64,000 nucleotides of DNA. Origin: Kineosporia sp. NBRC 101731. Its GTDB lineage: Bacteria > Actinomycetota > Actinomycetes > Actinomycetales > Kineosporiaceae. How positions within the stretch are numbered: the first letter of the stretch is position 1; each line of letters opens with the position of its first letter. Of the stretch, positions 8,664-15,665 are shown in pieces. A program made the translations under genes and the position numbers. Location: assembly GCF_030269305.1 (NCBI RefSeq), contig NZ_BSTC01000005.1:62001-126000 (forward strand), written 5' to 3'. The notes under the pieces are model-generated. The model did no database searches. It was given only the letters and a program-made list of their open reading frames with translations, and was not told the DNA's origin.

Positions 8664-9785
8664 TCAGGTCGGCGAGATGGCCGTTAGACGCCTTTCGGTC
8701 GCGCTGGCCACATGCCTGATCAAGACCTGCAGGTCGTCGCAGTACACCGATGGATTGAGGTAACCGGTCCCGACGGCGAAACGATGGGGCTTGTACCCGC
8801 CGCCGCAGATGGATACCAGTTCACAGGAACGGCATACCTCACCAAGGTCGTCCCATGATCCACTGACCCGATCGTTCAGGCCCGGGTGCCCACAGGCGTC
8901 CTCAAGCGTGTTCTCGAAGACAGACAGCCCCAGCTGGCTTTCACCCGGGCGGACAGCGCGCAGAGCGTCATACCCCTCGATGCCGCCGTCGGACTCGATC
9001 GTGACCATGCCCGACCCGGCCAGCCCGAGAGAATCGACCGCTCCGCGAGCTCCCAGCCGCAGAGCCACGATGTCGTCGAACATGCGCACACGGACCCGGC
9101 CCGGGCTGGTGTGCCATCGATCGAACACATCGCACAGCCACCGCCCGTACTCGGCTGCGTGCCCCGGAGTTCGTAGAGGTGGCGCCTGATGGGTCGCGTG
9201 GGGGAGAGCGAAGTCGATCATCGGTGCGCCCAGGTCGGCAAGATAGTCGTACGTCGCTACTGGATCGGCCCGCAGGTCTATCACCGCCAGCACACCGGCC
9301 AGCACGTCGTCTTTCTGCCGGAGCAGTCGTACGCCCTCGGCCGCGCCCGCCGCTGTGGACTGGCCGCGATGCCCTCGACGATGCAGGTCGTTGACTTCGG
9401 GAGGCCCGTCCAGGCTCACTCCGACCTTGACCTGATACTCACTGAACAGATCCGCCCAGCGCTCGTCGACCAGGACACCGTTGGTCTGCAAGACGTACGA
9501 CACCTGGACGGGGGCCAATCGCGACCTGATGTCCGACAGCAGTTCGCGCATTCGCCGTAATCCCAGAAGCAACGGCTCGCCACCGTGAAAAACGACGTTG
9601 ACCGTTGCCAGGCCCTGGCTTTCGCAGTACTCCCGAATTCTGTCGGTCGTCGCGGTCACCACCGCGCTACTCATGCGCGCCGGTAGCGTCCGCGCGACCT
9701 GGTCGGCGGAGTTGAAGACGTAGCAGTAGTCGCAATCGATGTTGCAGCGGTTCGCGACCTTGAGAACGAACGTGTTGACCGGCAC
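8664..9785 (-). CDS. fxsB-like: FxsB-like radical SAM/SPASM peptide maturase
   Basis: 373 aa from GTG 9785, with GAGGAG 5 nt upstream. The radical SAM cluster motif CxxxCxxC is Cys14, Cys18 and Cys21, followed by YVF. FHGGEPLL, LQTNG and VSLDG are the SAM-binding and barrel motifs. The SPASM end has CRSC-ELVSICGGGYKPHRF and a late YCDD. The middle (IDLRADPVATYDYL, FALPHA, a VFDRWHT segment) and the NPSVYC end match what I know of FxsB, the FxSxx-COOH system maturase, whose relatives make cyclophane cross-links from an aromatic residue or His to a beta carbon. A 46-aa peptide gene lies just upstream. Enzyme class is firm; the exact chemistry is not visible. Confidence 0.88.
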   Translation of the reverse strand: MPVNTFVLKVANRCNIDCDYCYVFNSADQVARTLPARMSSAVVTATTDRIREYCESQGLATVNVVFHGGEPLLLGLRRMRELLSDIRSRLAPVQVSYVLQTNGVLVDERWADLFSEYQVKVGVSLDGPPEVNDLHRRGHRGQSTAAGAAEGVRLLRQKDDVLAGVLAVIDLRADPVATYDYLADLGAPMIDFALPHATHQAPPLRTPGHAAEYGRWLCDVFDRWHTSPGRVRVRMFDDIVALRLGARGAVDSLGLAGSGMVTIESDGGIEGYDALRAVRPGESQLGLSVFENTLEDACGHPGLNDRVSGSWDDLGEVCRSCELVSICGGGYKPHRFAVGTGYLNPSVYCDDLQVLIRHVASATERRLTAISPT

Positions 9786-9814
9786 GAACGCTCCTCAGGA
9801 GTGGCGGGGAGGGC

Positions 9815-9955
9815 TCAGGCCGTGGGAGTGGACGGTGAAGCGGGATGTGTGCCGGTGGCCAGCGCCGGCTCGTTGTGCTCACGCTCGATCTTCTGCTTCG
9901 CCAAGGCAATGGCCTGATCGAGCGCGTCGGGTGCGGTGACGTCGTGGTCTCTCAC
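9815..9955 (-). CDS. Candidate RiPP precursor peptide (46 aa)
   Basis: GTG start at 9955 with a strong GAAGGAG (9961-9967) 5 nt upstream; stop at 9815-9817, 29 nt before the radical SAM start. The N-terminal half is acidic then helical (APDALDQAIALAKQKIEREH), as expected of a leader. The C-terminal half is small-residue-rich with two His (HNEP and THPASPS), ending PTPTA. It lacks the FxSxx-COOH end of canonical FxsA peptides, so any cross-link would have to use His. GC at third codon positions is high, which supports coding. Size, position and ribosome site make it the natural substrate candidate. Confidence 0.7.
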   Translation of the reverse strand: MRDHDVTAPDALDQAIALAKQKIEREHNEPALATGTHPASPSTPTA

Positions 9956-10066
9956 AGCATCTCCTTCGTCGAAAATTCAACGTAGTACGTCCGCATCGGA
10001 CGCTAAAGAAGAGTCGGGCCTAGGTCAACGAGAGTGCAATTTGGGTGCCGAAAGCAGATCCGGACG

Positions 10067-10657
10067 TCAGTTGCGGGTGTTGACCAGCAGCCCGTCCAGA
10101 ACGAACCGCAGCCGGCGCCGGTAGTCGTCGCGGGGCTGCTGGTCGCAGGCCCGCACCACCACGCCGCGTTCCAGGATCAGCTGGTTGATGTCGTCCGGGG
10201 TGATGTCGGCCCGTACCGTGCCCGCCTGTTGCGCGGCGCAGAGCAGGCCGGAGGCGAACTGCTGGGCACCGGCACACAGGTGGCTGAGGGGTTCGGAGTC
10301 GGGGGTCGTGCGCATCAGGACGTCGTTCGCGGCCGGCTCGTCGAACTGCAGGAGCCAGATGCCCAGCAGATACTGCTCGAACCGGTCCCGGGGGTCGTGC
10401 AGTTGTTCCACCGTCGCGATGATGTCCTGGATGCGCTCGGCCACCAGCTCGTCGACGACCGCGTCGATCAGGCCGCGGCGGCTGCCGAATCGGTGGTAGA
10501 TGGTGCCTTTGCTGACCCCGGCGGCCTGGGCGACCTCTTCCAGGGGGGAGTTGAGGCCGCCGGAGCGGAAGACGTCGAGCGCGGCCCGGCGGATGCCCTC
10601 GGTGTTGCGCCGGGCATCGGCCCGCCGAGGCCGGCCCGGCGTCCCCGGAACGGTCAC
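10067..10657 (-). CDS. TetR/AcrR-family transcriptional regulator
   Basis: 196 aa. The N-terminal HTH is clear (PLEEVAQAAGVSKGTIYHRFGSR, about residues 38-60) and is followed by an all-helical ligand-binding domain of the SbtR/LmrA-like C-terminal type. It starts at a GTG overlapping the stop of the DsbA-like gene (GTGA at 10654-10657), so both come from one transcript. Two TTGAC-N6-GTCAA palindromes upstream of that operon are good candidates for autoregulation. Confidence 0.88.
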   Translation of the reverse strand: MTVPGTPGRPRRADARRNTEGIRRAALDVFRSGGLNSPLEEVAQAAGVSKGTIYHRFGSRRGLIDAVVDELVAERIQDIIATVEQLHDPRDRFEQYLLGIWLLQFDEPAANDVLMRTTPDSEPLSHLCAGAQQFASGLLCAAQQAGTVRADITPDDINQLILERGVVVRACDQQPRDDYRRRLRFVLDGLLVNTRN

Positions 10658-11331
10658 GCGGGCTGTGCGGCCCGGTCTTGCCAGGACAGATCCAGTGCCC
10701 GGCGGAACATTTCGACGGGCTGGGCACCGGAGATCGCGCGCTTGCCGTCGAACACGAAGAACGGCACGCCATTGATGCCCATCTGCTGGGCGGCGGCGAC
10801 ATCGGCCTCGAAGTCGGCCTCGTACGCGTCGCTACTCAGGGCGGCGATCACGGCCTCGCGCGAAAAGCCCAGTTCGACAGCCAGATCGGCGAGGACGCCG
10901 TGGTCGGCGAGGTCGAGGCCCTCGGTGAACTCGGCGCGGAACAGGCGCAGTACCATCTCGTGGTCGCGCCCCTCCGCCTTCGCGAAGTGGATCAGCCGGT
11001 GCGCGTCTTTGGTGTTGAAGACCAGCGAGTCGGCGAAGCGGTAGTCCAGCCCGGCCTCGGCGCCCTGGGCGGTGAGGTGCTGGTGCGAGGCGGCCAGCTG
11101 ATCGGGGGACATGCCCCGGTCTTTGATCAGGTACTCGGTGACCGGGCGGGTCTCGACGGCCCCGGGGTGCAGCTGGAAGCTGTGGTAGCGCACCTGAACC
11201 GAGGACGCGTGGGGGAACGCCTCGATCGCCTGCTGGAGATGGGCGTCGCCCAGGTAGCAGAACGGGCAGACGACGTCGCTCCAGACGTCGATGGTGATCG
11301 GCTCCGCGGCGGGCCCGAATGCCCCCGCCAT
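10654..11331 (-). CDS. DsbA-family (FrnE-like) oxidoreductase
   Basis: 225 aa from ATG 11331; an in-frame start 9 codons upstream is possible. The thioredoxin fold has CPFC at residues 22-25 in the FrnE/2-hydroxychromene-2-carboxylate isomerase context (DVWSDVVCPFCYLG), an inserted helical domain, and cis-Pro GVPFFVF near residue 190. There is no signal peptide, so it acts in the cytoplasm as a thiol oxidoreductase or polyketide-type isomerase. It is first in an operon with TetR, suggesting induction by a small molecule or redox stress. Confidence 0.88.
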   Translation of the reverse strand: MAGAFGPAAEPITIDVWSDVVCPFCYLGDAHLQQAIEAFPHASSVQVRYHSFQLHPGAVETRPVTEYLIKDRGMSPDQLAASHQHLTAQGAEAGLDYRFADSLVFNTKDAHRLIHFAKAEGRDHEMVLRLFRAEFTEGLDLADHGVLADLAVELGFSREAVIAALSSDAYEADFEADVAAAQQMGINGVPFFVFDGKRAISGAQPVEMFRRALDLSWQDRAAQPA

Positions 11332-11440
11332 CAGAGACACACTCCGTCGACGCCGCACACCGCGGACTCGTCGGATGATTCCAGCATGGTCAGCACCGGT
11401 ATCACCGGCAGAGCCGGCTCGACCTCGGTGCTCACAGAAG

Positions 11441-11487
11441 TTGACTCCATGGTCAAGGAGCCTGACTCATGTTGACGGCACCGTCAA
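11441..11487. promoter_or_regulatory. Two palindromic TetR-type operators
   Basis: TTGACTCCATGGTCAA (11441-11456) and TTGACGGCACCGTCAA (11472-11487) share the form TTGAC-N6-GTCAA. Their centres are 31 bp apart, about three helical turns, so two dimers could bind one face. The second has 7-bp perfect arms. They lie about 110-155 bp upstream of the DsbA/TetR operon start. Confidence 0.6.
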
Positions 11488-11567
11488 GATGGCCCACTCC
11501 CCGGCGCGTGAGAGGAATGCCGGTAAAAACAGGTCTGACGAGAGCCTCGGCCTGGGCTGAGGGTCGA

Positions 11568-12041
11568 TCAGACCTTGAGTGCCGTCAGCTCGGCCACGGC
11601 CCGGGCGACTTCACCGCTCTGGTAGCCGGTGATCCGGATCTCGGTCATGCCACTGGAAGACCCGGCGTCGGGGACCATCAACAGGAGCTCCTCGCGGGCC
11701 CGCACCGGGTCGTGCGGCATCTGGTTCTCCAGGCCCCCGACCGGGCCGGTGAGGTGGGCGGCCGACGCGACGATGACCCGGTGGCGGGGGAACACCCGGA
11801 CCAGACGCGAGGTGTCGTGAGCTCCTGGCTGCATCACCAGGCGGTGCGGGAAGGAGATGATCGCGAGCTCGTGCCGTTCGGGGCAGGCGTACACGGCCGC
11901 GTGGTCGGCGCCGCGTCCGGTGCCCTGACTGGTTCCGACCAGCAGATGCTTCCAGGTGTCGGCGCCGCTCAGCTGCTGCAGGGCGTGCAGGGCGTCCCGC
12001 AGAATCAGGTCGAGGCTGGTGGTTACGGCATCGTTCGTCAT
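11568..12041 (-). CDS. Hypothetical protein
   Basis: 157 aa from the ATG at 12041, preceded by GTGAGG about 7 nt upstream. It reads as a soluble alpha/beta protein with a conserved-looking core (LVGTSQGTGRGADHAAVYACPERHEL cut at mid-protein, then SGMTEIRITGYQSGEV). No signal peptide or known motif is seen. It is monocistronic between the TetR operon and the deacetylase. The family is not recognised. Confidence 0.6.
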   Translation of the reverse strand: MTNDAVTTSLDLILRDALHALQQLSGADTWKHLLVGTSQGTGRGADHAAVYACPERHELAIISFPHRLVMQPGAHDTSRLVRVFPRHRVIVASAAHLTGPVGGLENQMPHDPVRAREELLLMVPDAGSSSGMTEIRITGYQSGEVARAVAELTALKV

Positions 12042-12163
12042 CGATGATCCTCACGGTGACCGGCGGTAGGTCGTCTGTGGGGCTTGTTCGGCCAAGGACT
12101 CCCCGTGGTGAAGCACACCGGTGCGGTGACAGCCGATCGGGTCAACTATCACCGCGGGTGGTG

Positions 12164-13417
12164 TCAGCGCAGGAAGGATTTCCATCCCTGGGCCGGGCGC
12201 GTGCCGGGCGGCAGCTTCCGGAGCCGGGCCAGTACGTGCGGGTCCTGCACGTCGAGCCAGTCCACGAACTGCCGGAACGACACCAGCTTCACGCCGGGCT
12301 TCTTGGCCATCTCGACCAGGGCGTCCTCCACGGCGTCCATGTAGATGCCGCCGTTCCACTGCTCGAAGTGGTTGCCGATGAACAGGGGTGCCCGGTTGCC
12401 CTGGTGGGCCCGCTCGAAACCGGCGAGATAGGCGTCCCGGGCCTGGGCCCGCCACCGCGGCCACATGGCCGGGTCCCCGTAGGTGTCCGCCCCCGACTGC
12501 TTGTACATCAGGTTGTAGTCCATCGAGAGCACGTGCTTGCTCTTGCCGGCAGTGGCGTCGGGGAAGGGCAGGGCCTGCAGCGGAAGGTCCCACAGGCCGT
12601 GCTTCTTCGTGGGCCAGACCTGCGCCGCACCGGGTGACGACGCGTCGTAGCGCCAGCCCAGGCGCTCGGCGGTGGGCAGGAGGTGGGTCTGGCCCTCCAG
12701 GCACGGGGTGCGGCCGCCGATCAGTTCCTTCTCGTAGTCGAACGGCAGCGGTGGCAGGTCGCGGTCGCCGGTCGTGCCGGTGGTCGTCTTCCAGGTCTTG
12801 ACGAAGCGCTTGGCCTGTTTGATCTCGCTGTCCCAGTCGGCGGCCGACCATCGGGAGACGCCATTGGTCCCGCAGAAGTGACCGTTGAAGTGCGTGCCGA
12901 TCTCGTGCCCCTCCGTCCATGCTCTGCCGATCTGCCGCATGGTGGAGATGACGTGCCTCGTGGTCAGGAACGAGATGTCCGACGCCCCGACCGGGTGCTG
13001 GGGCGGGTGGTACAGCCGGCGGTGCCGTTCGGGCAGCGCGTAGAGGCCCGACAGGAAGAAGGTCATGCTGGCGCCGTTCTCCTGGGCGAGCCGGCGGAAG
13101 CGGGGGAACAGCCCGCTGTCCAGACTCGCCGAACCGTCCCAGGAGAACACCACGAACTGCGGCGGGACCTCACCCGGCTTCAATCGTTTCCAGCGCGGCT
13201 GATGCGGCTGGGGTCCCGTGTCGGCCGTCGACCCGTCCCCGATGGGACCTCCGGACGTCTTCGTCGCCGTGGGCGTTCTGGGGGCCGAGGTGGGCGGCGT
13301 GCTGATCCGAGGGGGATTCTCCTGGGCAGCCGGGATGCAGCCGGCGGTGACGGCAGCGGCGGACGCGCCGATCAGGAACGTACGTCGCGACGGCGCACGG
13401 CGGGGTGCGGGACTCAC
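12164..13417 (-). CDS. Polysaccharide deacetylase-like Tat lipoprotein
   Basis: 417 aa from GTG 13417, supported by GGAG (13423-13426) 5 nt upstream. The N-terminus has a twin-arginine signal (SRRTFLIG) ending in the lipobox AVTAGC, so it should be exported folded and lipid-anchored. A Pro/Thr-rich linker follows. The catalytic region begins at FVVFSWDGS, has MTFFLSGLY and then HEIGTHFNGHFCG, the order of carbohydrate esterase 4 motifs (D...HxxxH-like). The late FIGNHFEQWNGG resembles actinobacterial deacetylases with divergent motifs. The likely substrate is a cell-wall or environmental amino sugar polymer. The family call is good; activity is not certain because the metal motif is atypical. 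Confidence 0.75.
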   Translation of the reverse strand: MSPAPRRAPSRRTFLIGASAAAVTAGCIPAAQENPPRISTPPTSAPRTPTATKTSGGPIGDGSTADTGPQPHQPRWKRLKPGEVPPQFVVFSWDGSASLDSGLFPRFRRLAQENGASMTFFLSGLYALPERHRRLYHPPQHPVGASDISFLTTRHVISTMRQIGRAWTEGHEIGTHFNGHFCGTNGVSRWSAADWDSEIKQAKRFVKTWKTTTGTTGDRDLPPLPFDYEKELIGGRTPCLEGQTHLLPTAERLGWRYDASSPGAAQVWPTKKHGLWDLPLQALPFPDATAGKSKHVLSMDYNLMYKQSGADTYGDPAMWPRWRAQARDAYLAGFERAHQGNRAPLFIGNHFEQWNGGIYMDAVEDALVEMAKKPGVKLVSFRQFVDWLDVQDPHVLARLRKLPPGTRPAQGWKSFLR

Positions 13418-13560
13418 AGAAACTCCAGGTAGGTTGCGTGCGGAACACTTTCGGGGTTCAGCGCCCAAGATCTTGGATGCCGGTGTTCCGCCGGAAGTTC
13501 AGCAAAATCCCAGAAACTTCGTTGAGTGACCGGTCGTCACCGATAGCTCATTGCGGTGAC

Positions 13561-13788
13561 ATGCCGTGTGCTCGGTGCGGTCGGTGCGGTCGGTGCGGTC
13601 GGTGCGGTCGGTGCGGTCGGTGCGGCGAGGCCGGTGCGACAGCCCGCACGCCTTCGCCGGCGGATATCCTCGGCGCCATCAATGTCGAGTTCTCCAGTCG
13701 TCTCGTCAACGCCATCGACGCCCGCGAGGAATGGTTCGGCGTGCAGTTGAACGCCATGGCTGACGACCTGGGACTGTCTGTCCGATGA
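13561..13788 (+). CDS. Cys-Gly-Arg repeat micro-protein
   Basis: 75 aa. After MPCAR the frame runs through a 9-bp tandem repeat, giving CGR-CGR-CGR repeats and so six or seven Cys at 3-residue spacing. The C-terminal half (ADILGAINVEFSSRLVNAID onward) is a well-formed amphipathic helical region ending just before the HAD gene; the stop overlaps an ATG at 13785. All three frames are open through the repeat, so the N-terminal start is uncertain, but the C-terminal half reads as real protein. No close family is recognised. The Cys array could bind metal. Confidence 0.45.
   Translation: MPCARCGRCGRCGRCGRCGRCGEAGATARTPSPADILGAINVEFSSRLVNAIDAREEWFGVQLNAMADDLGLSVR
13574..13627 (+). repeat. 9-bp tandem repeat (GGTGCGGTC), five perfect copies plus one imperfect
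   Basis: Five identical head-to-tail GGTGCGGTC units (13574-13618) and a sixth with one change (13619-13627). The unit length is a multiple of three, so copy-number change would alter the CGR protein without breaking its frame. Confidence 0.9.
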
Positions 13789-13799
13789 GAGGACGAAAC

Positions 13800-14444
13800 A
13801 TGCTGCCCGTGCTGGCTGTCGACGTCGATGGGGTCGTGGTCCACCCGCTGGAACGCTTCGGCGACCACTCCTGGAATCACTTCGTCGCCGAGGATCTGGA
13901 CATTGACCCTCAGGATCTGGGCCAGCTGTTCTTCCGCACCTACTGGCCGGAGATCATCATCGGCGCCCGGGATCTGCGCGAGACCATGAATCAGTTGATG
14001 CCCCAGATTAATCCAGCGATCAGCGGCGATCAGCTGGTGGACTACTGGTTCGCCAACGACGCCCGGCTCGATCGGGCCGTGGCCGACGAGCTCCTGGCCT
14101 GGAAGCAGCGCACCGGGGGAGTGCTGGTGGCGGCGACCAACCAGGAACGTCACCGCATGGCCTACCTGATCGAGAAGGTCGGTCTGGGAGAGATCTTCGA
14201 CGATGTCATCTTCTCCGGCGAGGTCGGCGCGACCAAGAGCGACCTCGCCTTCTTCGCCCGCGCACTGACCCGGCTCGGCACGGACACCCCGGAGTCGGTG
14301 ATGTTCATCGACGACGACCCCGGCAACGTCGCCACCGCCACCTCAGCCGGCTGGAGCGCGTATCTCTTCACCGGAATCGACGGCCTCCGCCTGCTGCTCG
14401 CTCAGTACCCCGCTGCCGCCCGAGACCTGACGGCGGGTAGTTGA
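13800..14444 (+). CDS. HAD-superfamily hydrolase
   Basis: 214 aa from ATG 13800, chosen because GAGAGGA lies about 6 nt upstream (ATG 13785 is the alternative). Motif I is DVDGV with Asp8/Asp10, motif II-like AATNQ, a Lys in GATKSD for motif III, and IDDDPGNV for motif IV. It is a cytoplasmic phosphatase of the beta-phosphoglucomutase/GS-like subclass; the substrate is unknown. It is coupled to the Cys-rich micro-protein upstream. Confidence 0.85.
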   Translation: MLPVLAVDVDGVVVHPLERFGDHSWNHFVAEDLDIDPQDLGQLFFRTYWPEIIIGARDLRETMNQLMPQINPAISGDQLVDYWFANDARLDRAVADELLAWKQRTGGVLVAATNQERHRMAYLIEKVGLGEIFDDVIFSGEVGATKSDLAFFARALTRLGTDTPESVMFIDDDPGNVATATSAGWSAYLFTGIDGLRLLLAQYPAAARDLTAGS

Positions 14445-14474
14445 TCGCGCCGAAGAAACCTGGCGGAAGGCGAA

Positions 14475-14837
14475 TCAGCGACCCAGGAGATCCTGGCGAA
14501 GATCTGGGTCTTCACCCAGGATTCCGCCTGCGGTGTCGCGGTTGTGGCGGCCTGAGCTATCCGTGGACCAGGCATTCTCCGGATCATGGGTCGCAGTTAT
14601 CGTGGCGCCGAGCATGTTGACGATCTCGAACAGGCGTAGGGCCTAAAGGTTGGGTCTGCCCGATTCGATCTCATATATGTATCGACGGGAGATGCCGAGA
14701 CGCTGCGCCAATTCTTGCTGGGTCAGGTCGTTGGCGTAGCGCAGGCGGGCCACGAAGGCTCCAAGGTCCTCGGGCGATCGCACTACTGATCTGGCGGCGG
14801 TCGTGGAGGTGCCGGGGTCACTATTTACGGGCGTCAT
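14475..14837 (-). pseudogene. HipB-like XRE regulator interrupted by an in-frame amber codon
   Basis: From ATG 14837 the frame encodes a complete helix-turn-helix (LRYANDLTQQELAQRLGISR, then YIYEIESGRPNL) and meets TAG at 14643-14645. Reading through in the same frame continues ALRLFEIVNMLGATITATHD and on to TGA at 14475, which is what follows GKPNL in HipB-type proteins, where an aromatic residue normally sits at the stop position. A single TAC/TAT to TAG change explains this. The truncated 64-aa product keeps the DNA-binding part but loses the dimerisation helix and tail. It is divergent from the P-loop kinase gene. Confidence 0.75.
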
Positions 14838-14856
14838 TGAGCTTCCTTGGTGCGTT

Positions 14857-14915
14857 GATATCTTCCCAAAGATCCAATGAGAGGATATCGGCGCACGGCA
14901 TTGACGAGAGGATAT
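14857..14915. promoter_or_regulatory. Divergent promoter region with GATATC dyad and GAGAGGATAT direct repeat
   Basis: GATATCTTC (14857-14865) faces GAGGATATC (14881-14889), and GAGAGGATAT occurs at 14879-14888 and again at 14906-14915, 27 bp apart. HipB-type regulators bind TATCC-N8-GGATA sites, so these half-sites may be operators for the adjacent XRE gene. Confidence 0.4.
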
Positions 14916-14921
14916 TCGCCC

Positions 14922-15500
14922 ATGGCTCGCGTGGTCTTCATGTGTGGTCCGGCCGGATCAGGGAAGTCGACGTTCGCCCGGCGCCTGGAGGAGCGGGGGA
15001 TGGTGCGGCTCTCGTTCGATGTCGAGCTGTGGCGGCGAGGGCTTCCGGGGGCGCTGCCACCCGGGCCGGTTCGTGCCGAGGTCGAGAGCGAACTCAAAGA
15101 GAGACTTTTGTGGCTGGTTTCGGAAGGCCGCGACGTCGTCCTGGATTTCTCGTTCTGGTCGCGGGCGATGCGTGACGACTACCGCGGCCTGCTGGAGCCG
15201 TTCGGCGTGGTTCCCGAAACCATTTATCTGGCAACCGATCGCGAAACCGTTCTAGAGCGCGTGCGGGACCGGCGCGGGGCGCACGCGGACGACGCGGTGC
15301 TGAGTGAAGAGATGGCAGCGCAGTACTTCGACGGGTTCGAGGTTCCGACCGAAGCCGAAGGTCCCTTGCGCGTGGTCCATTTCCGGCGCAGCCGGGGCTC
15401 AGAGGTGGATGACGTGGAAATGGTCGAGCGCCACCACGATGCCGGCCAGCACCGCGATGAGGCCGGCAACGAGGGAGGAACTCATGGGCGGCGAGCGTAG
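14922..15500 (+). CDS. P-loop kinase (AAA_33/zeta-like)
   Basis: 192 aa from ATG 14922, with an upstream AGAGGA about 10 nt away. The Walker A is GPAGSGKS at residues 9-16. VVLDFSFWSRAMRDDYRGLL is the Walker B/lid region, and the LATDRETVLERVRDRRG segment carries the lid arginines. Such small kinases phosphorylate nucleosides, sugars or antibiotics; zeta toxins share the fold. The C-terminal 30 residues are His-rich, low in GC3, and overlap a better-looking reading frame on the other strand. Divergence from a HipB-like regulator recalls a toxin-antitoxin layout, but a toxin role is not shown. Confidence 0.75.
   Translation: MARVVFMCGPAGSGKSTFARRLEERGMVRLSFDVELWRRGLPGALPPGPVRAEVESELKERLLWLVSEGRDVVLDFSFWSRAMRDDYRGLLEPFGVVPETIYLATDRETVLERVRDRRGAHADDAVLSEEMAAQYFDGFEVPTEAEGPLRVVHFRRSRGSEVDDVEMVERHHDAGQHRDEAGNEGGTHGRRA
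15399..15485 (-). CDS. Possible 28-aa antisense membrane peptide
   Basis: The minus strand encodes MSSSLVAGLIAVLAGIVVAL followed by DHFHVIHL, one membrane helix with a short His-rich tail, using GC-rich third positions. It lies fully inside the 3' end of the kinase gene on the opposite strand. No clear ribosome site is present. The shape is like small type I toxin or membrane-regulator peptides, but chance is not excluded. Confidence 0.3.
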   Translation of the reverse strand: MSSSLVAGLIAVLAGIVVALDHFHVIHL

Positions 15501-15665
15501 GGGACGGTCGCAAGGCCGGCGGTGTACGGCAGATGAACCACCTCGTTGCCCGGCGATATGACCCTGAGTAACTCGATGATCACCTGAGGTGCCACTTGGG
15601 CGTTTGGTACCCTCTGGGCTGCGATTATGGGAGGGGCTCATGATGAAATCGCAGGGTGGGAAGCG

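Noticed and set aside
13574-13627. Tandem repeat considered as a CRISPR array
   Set aside because: Units are 9 bp and contiguous with no spacers; it is a minisatellite.
14475-15500. XRE regulator plus P-loop kinase called as a HipBA or zeta toxin-antitoxin pair
   Set aside because: The kinase lacks HipA motifs and is divergent, not co-transcribed; the toxin role has no direct support.
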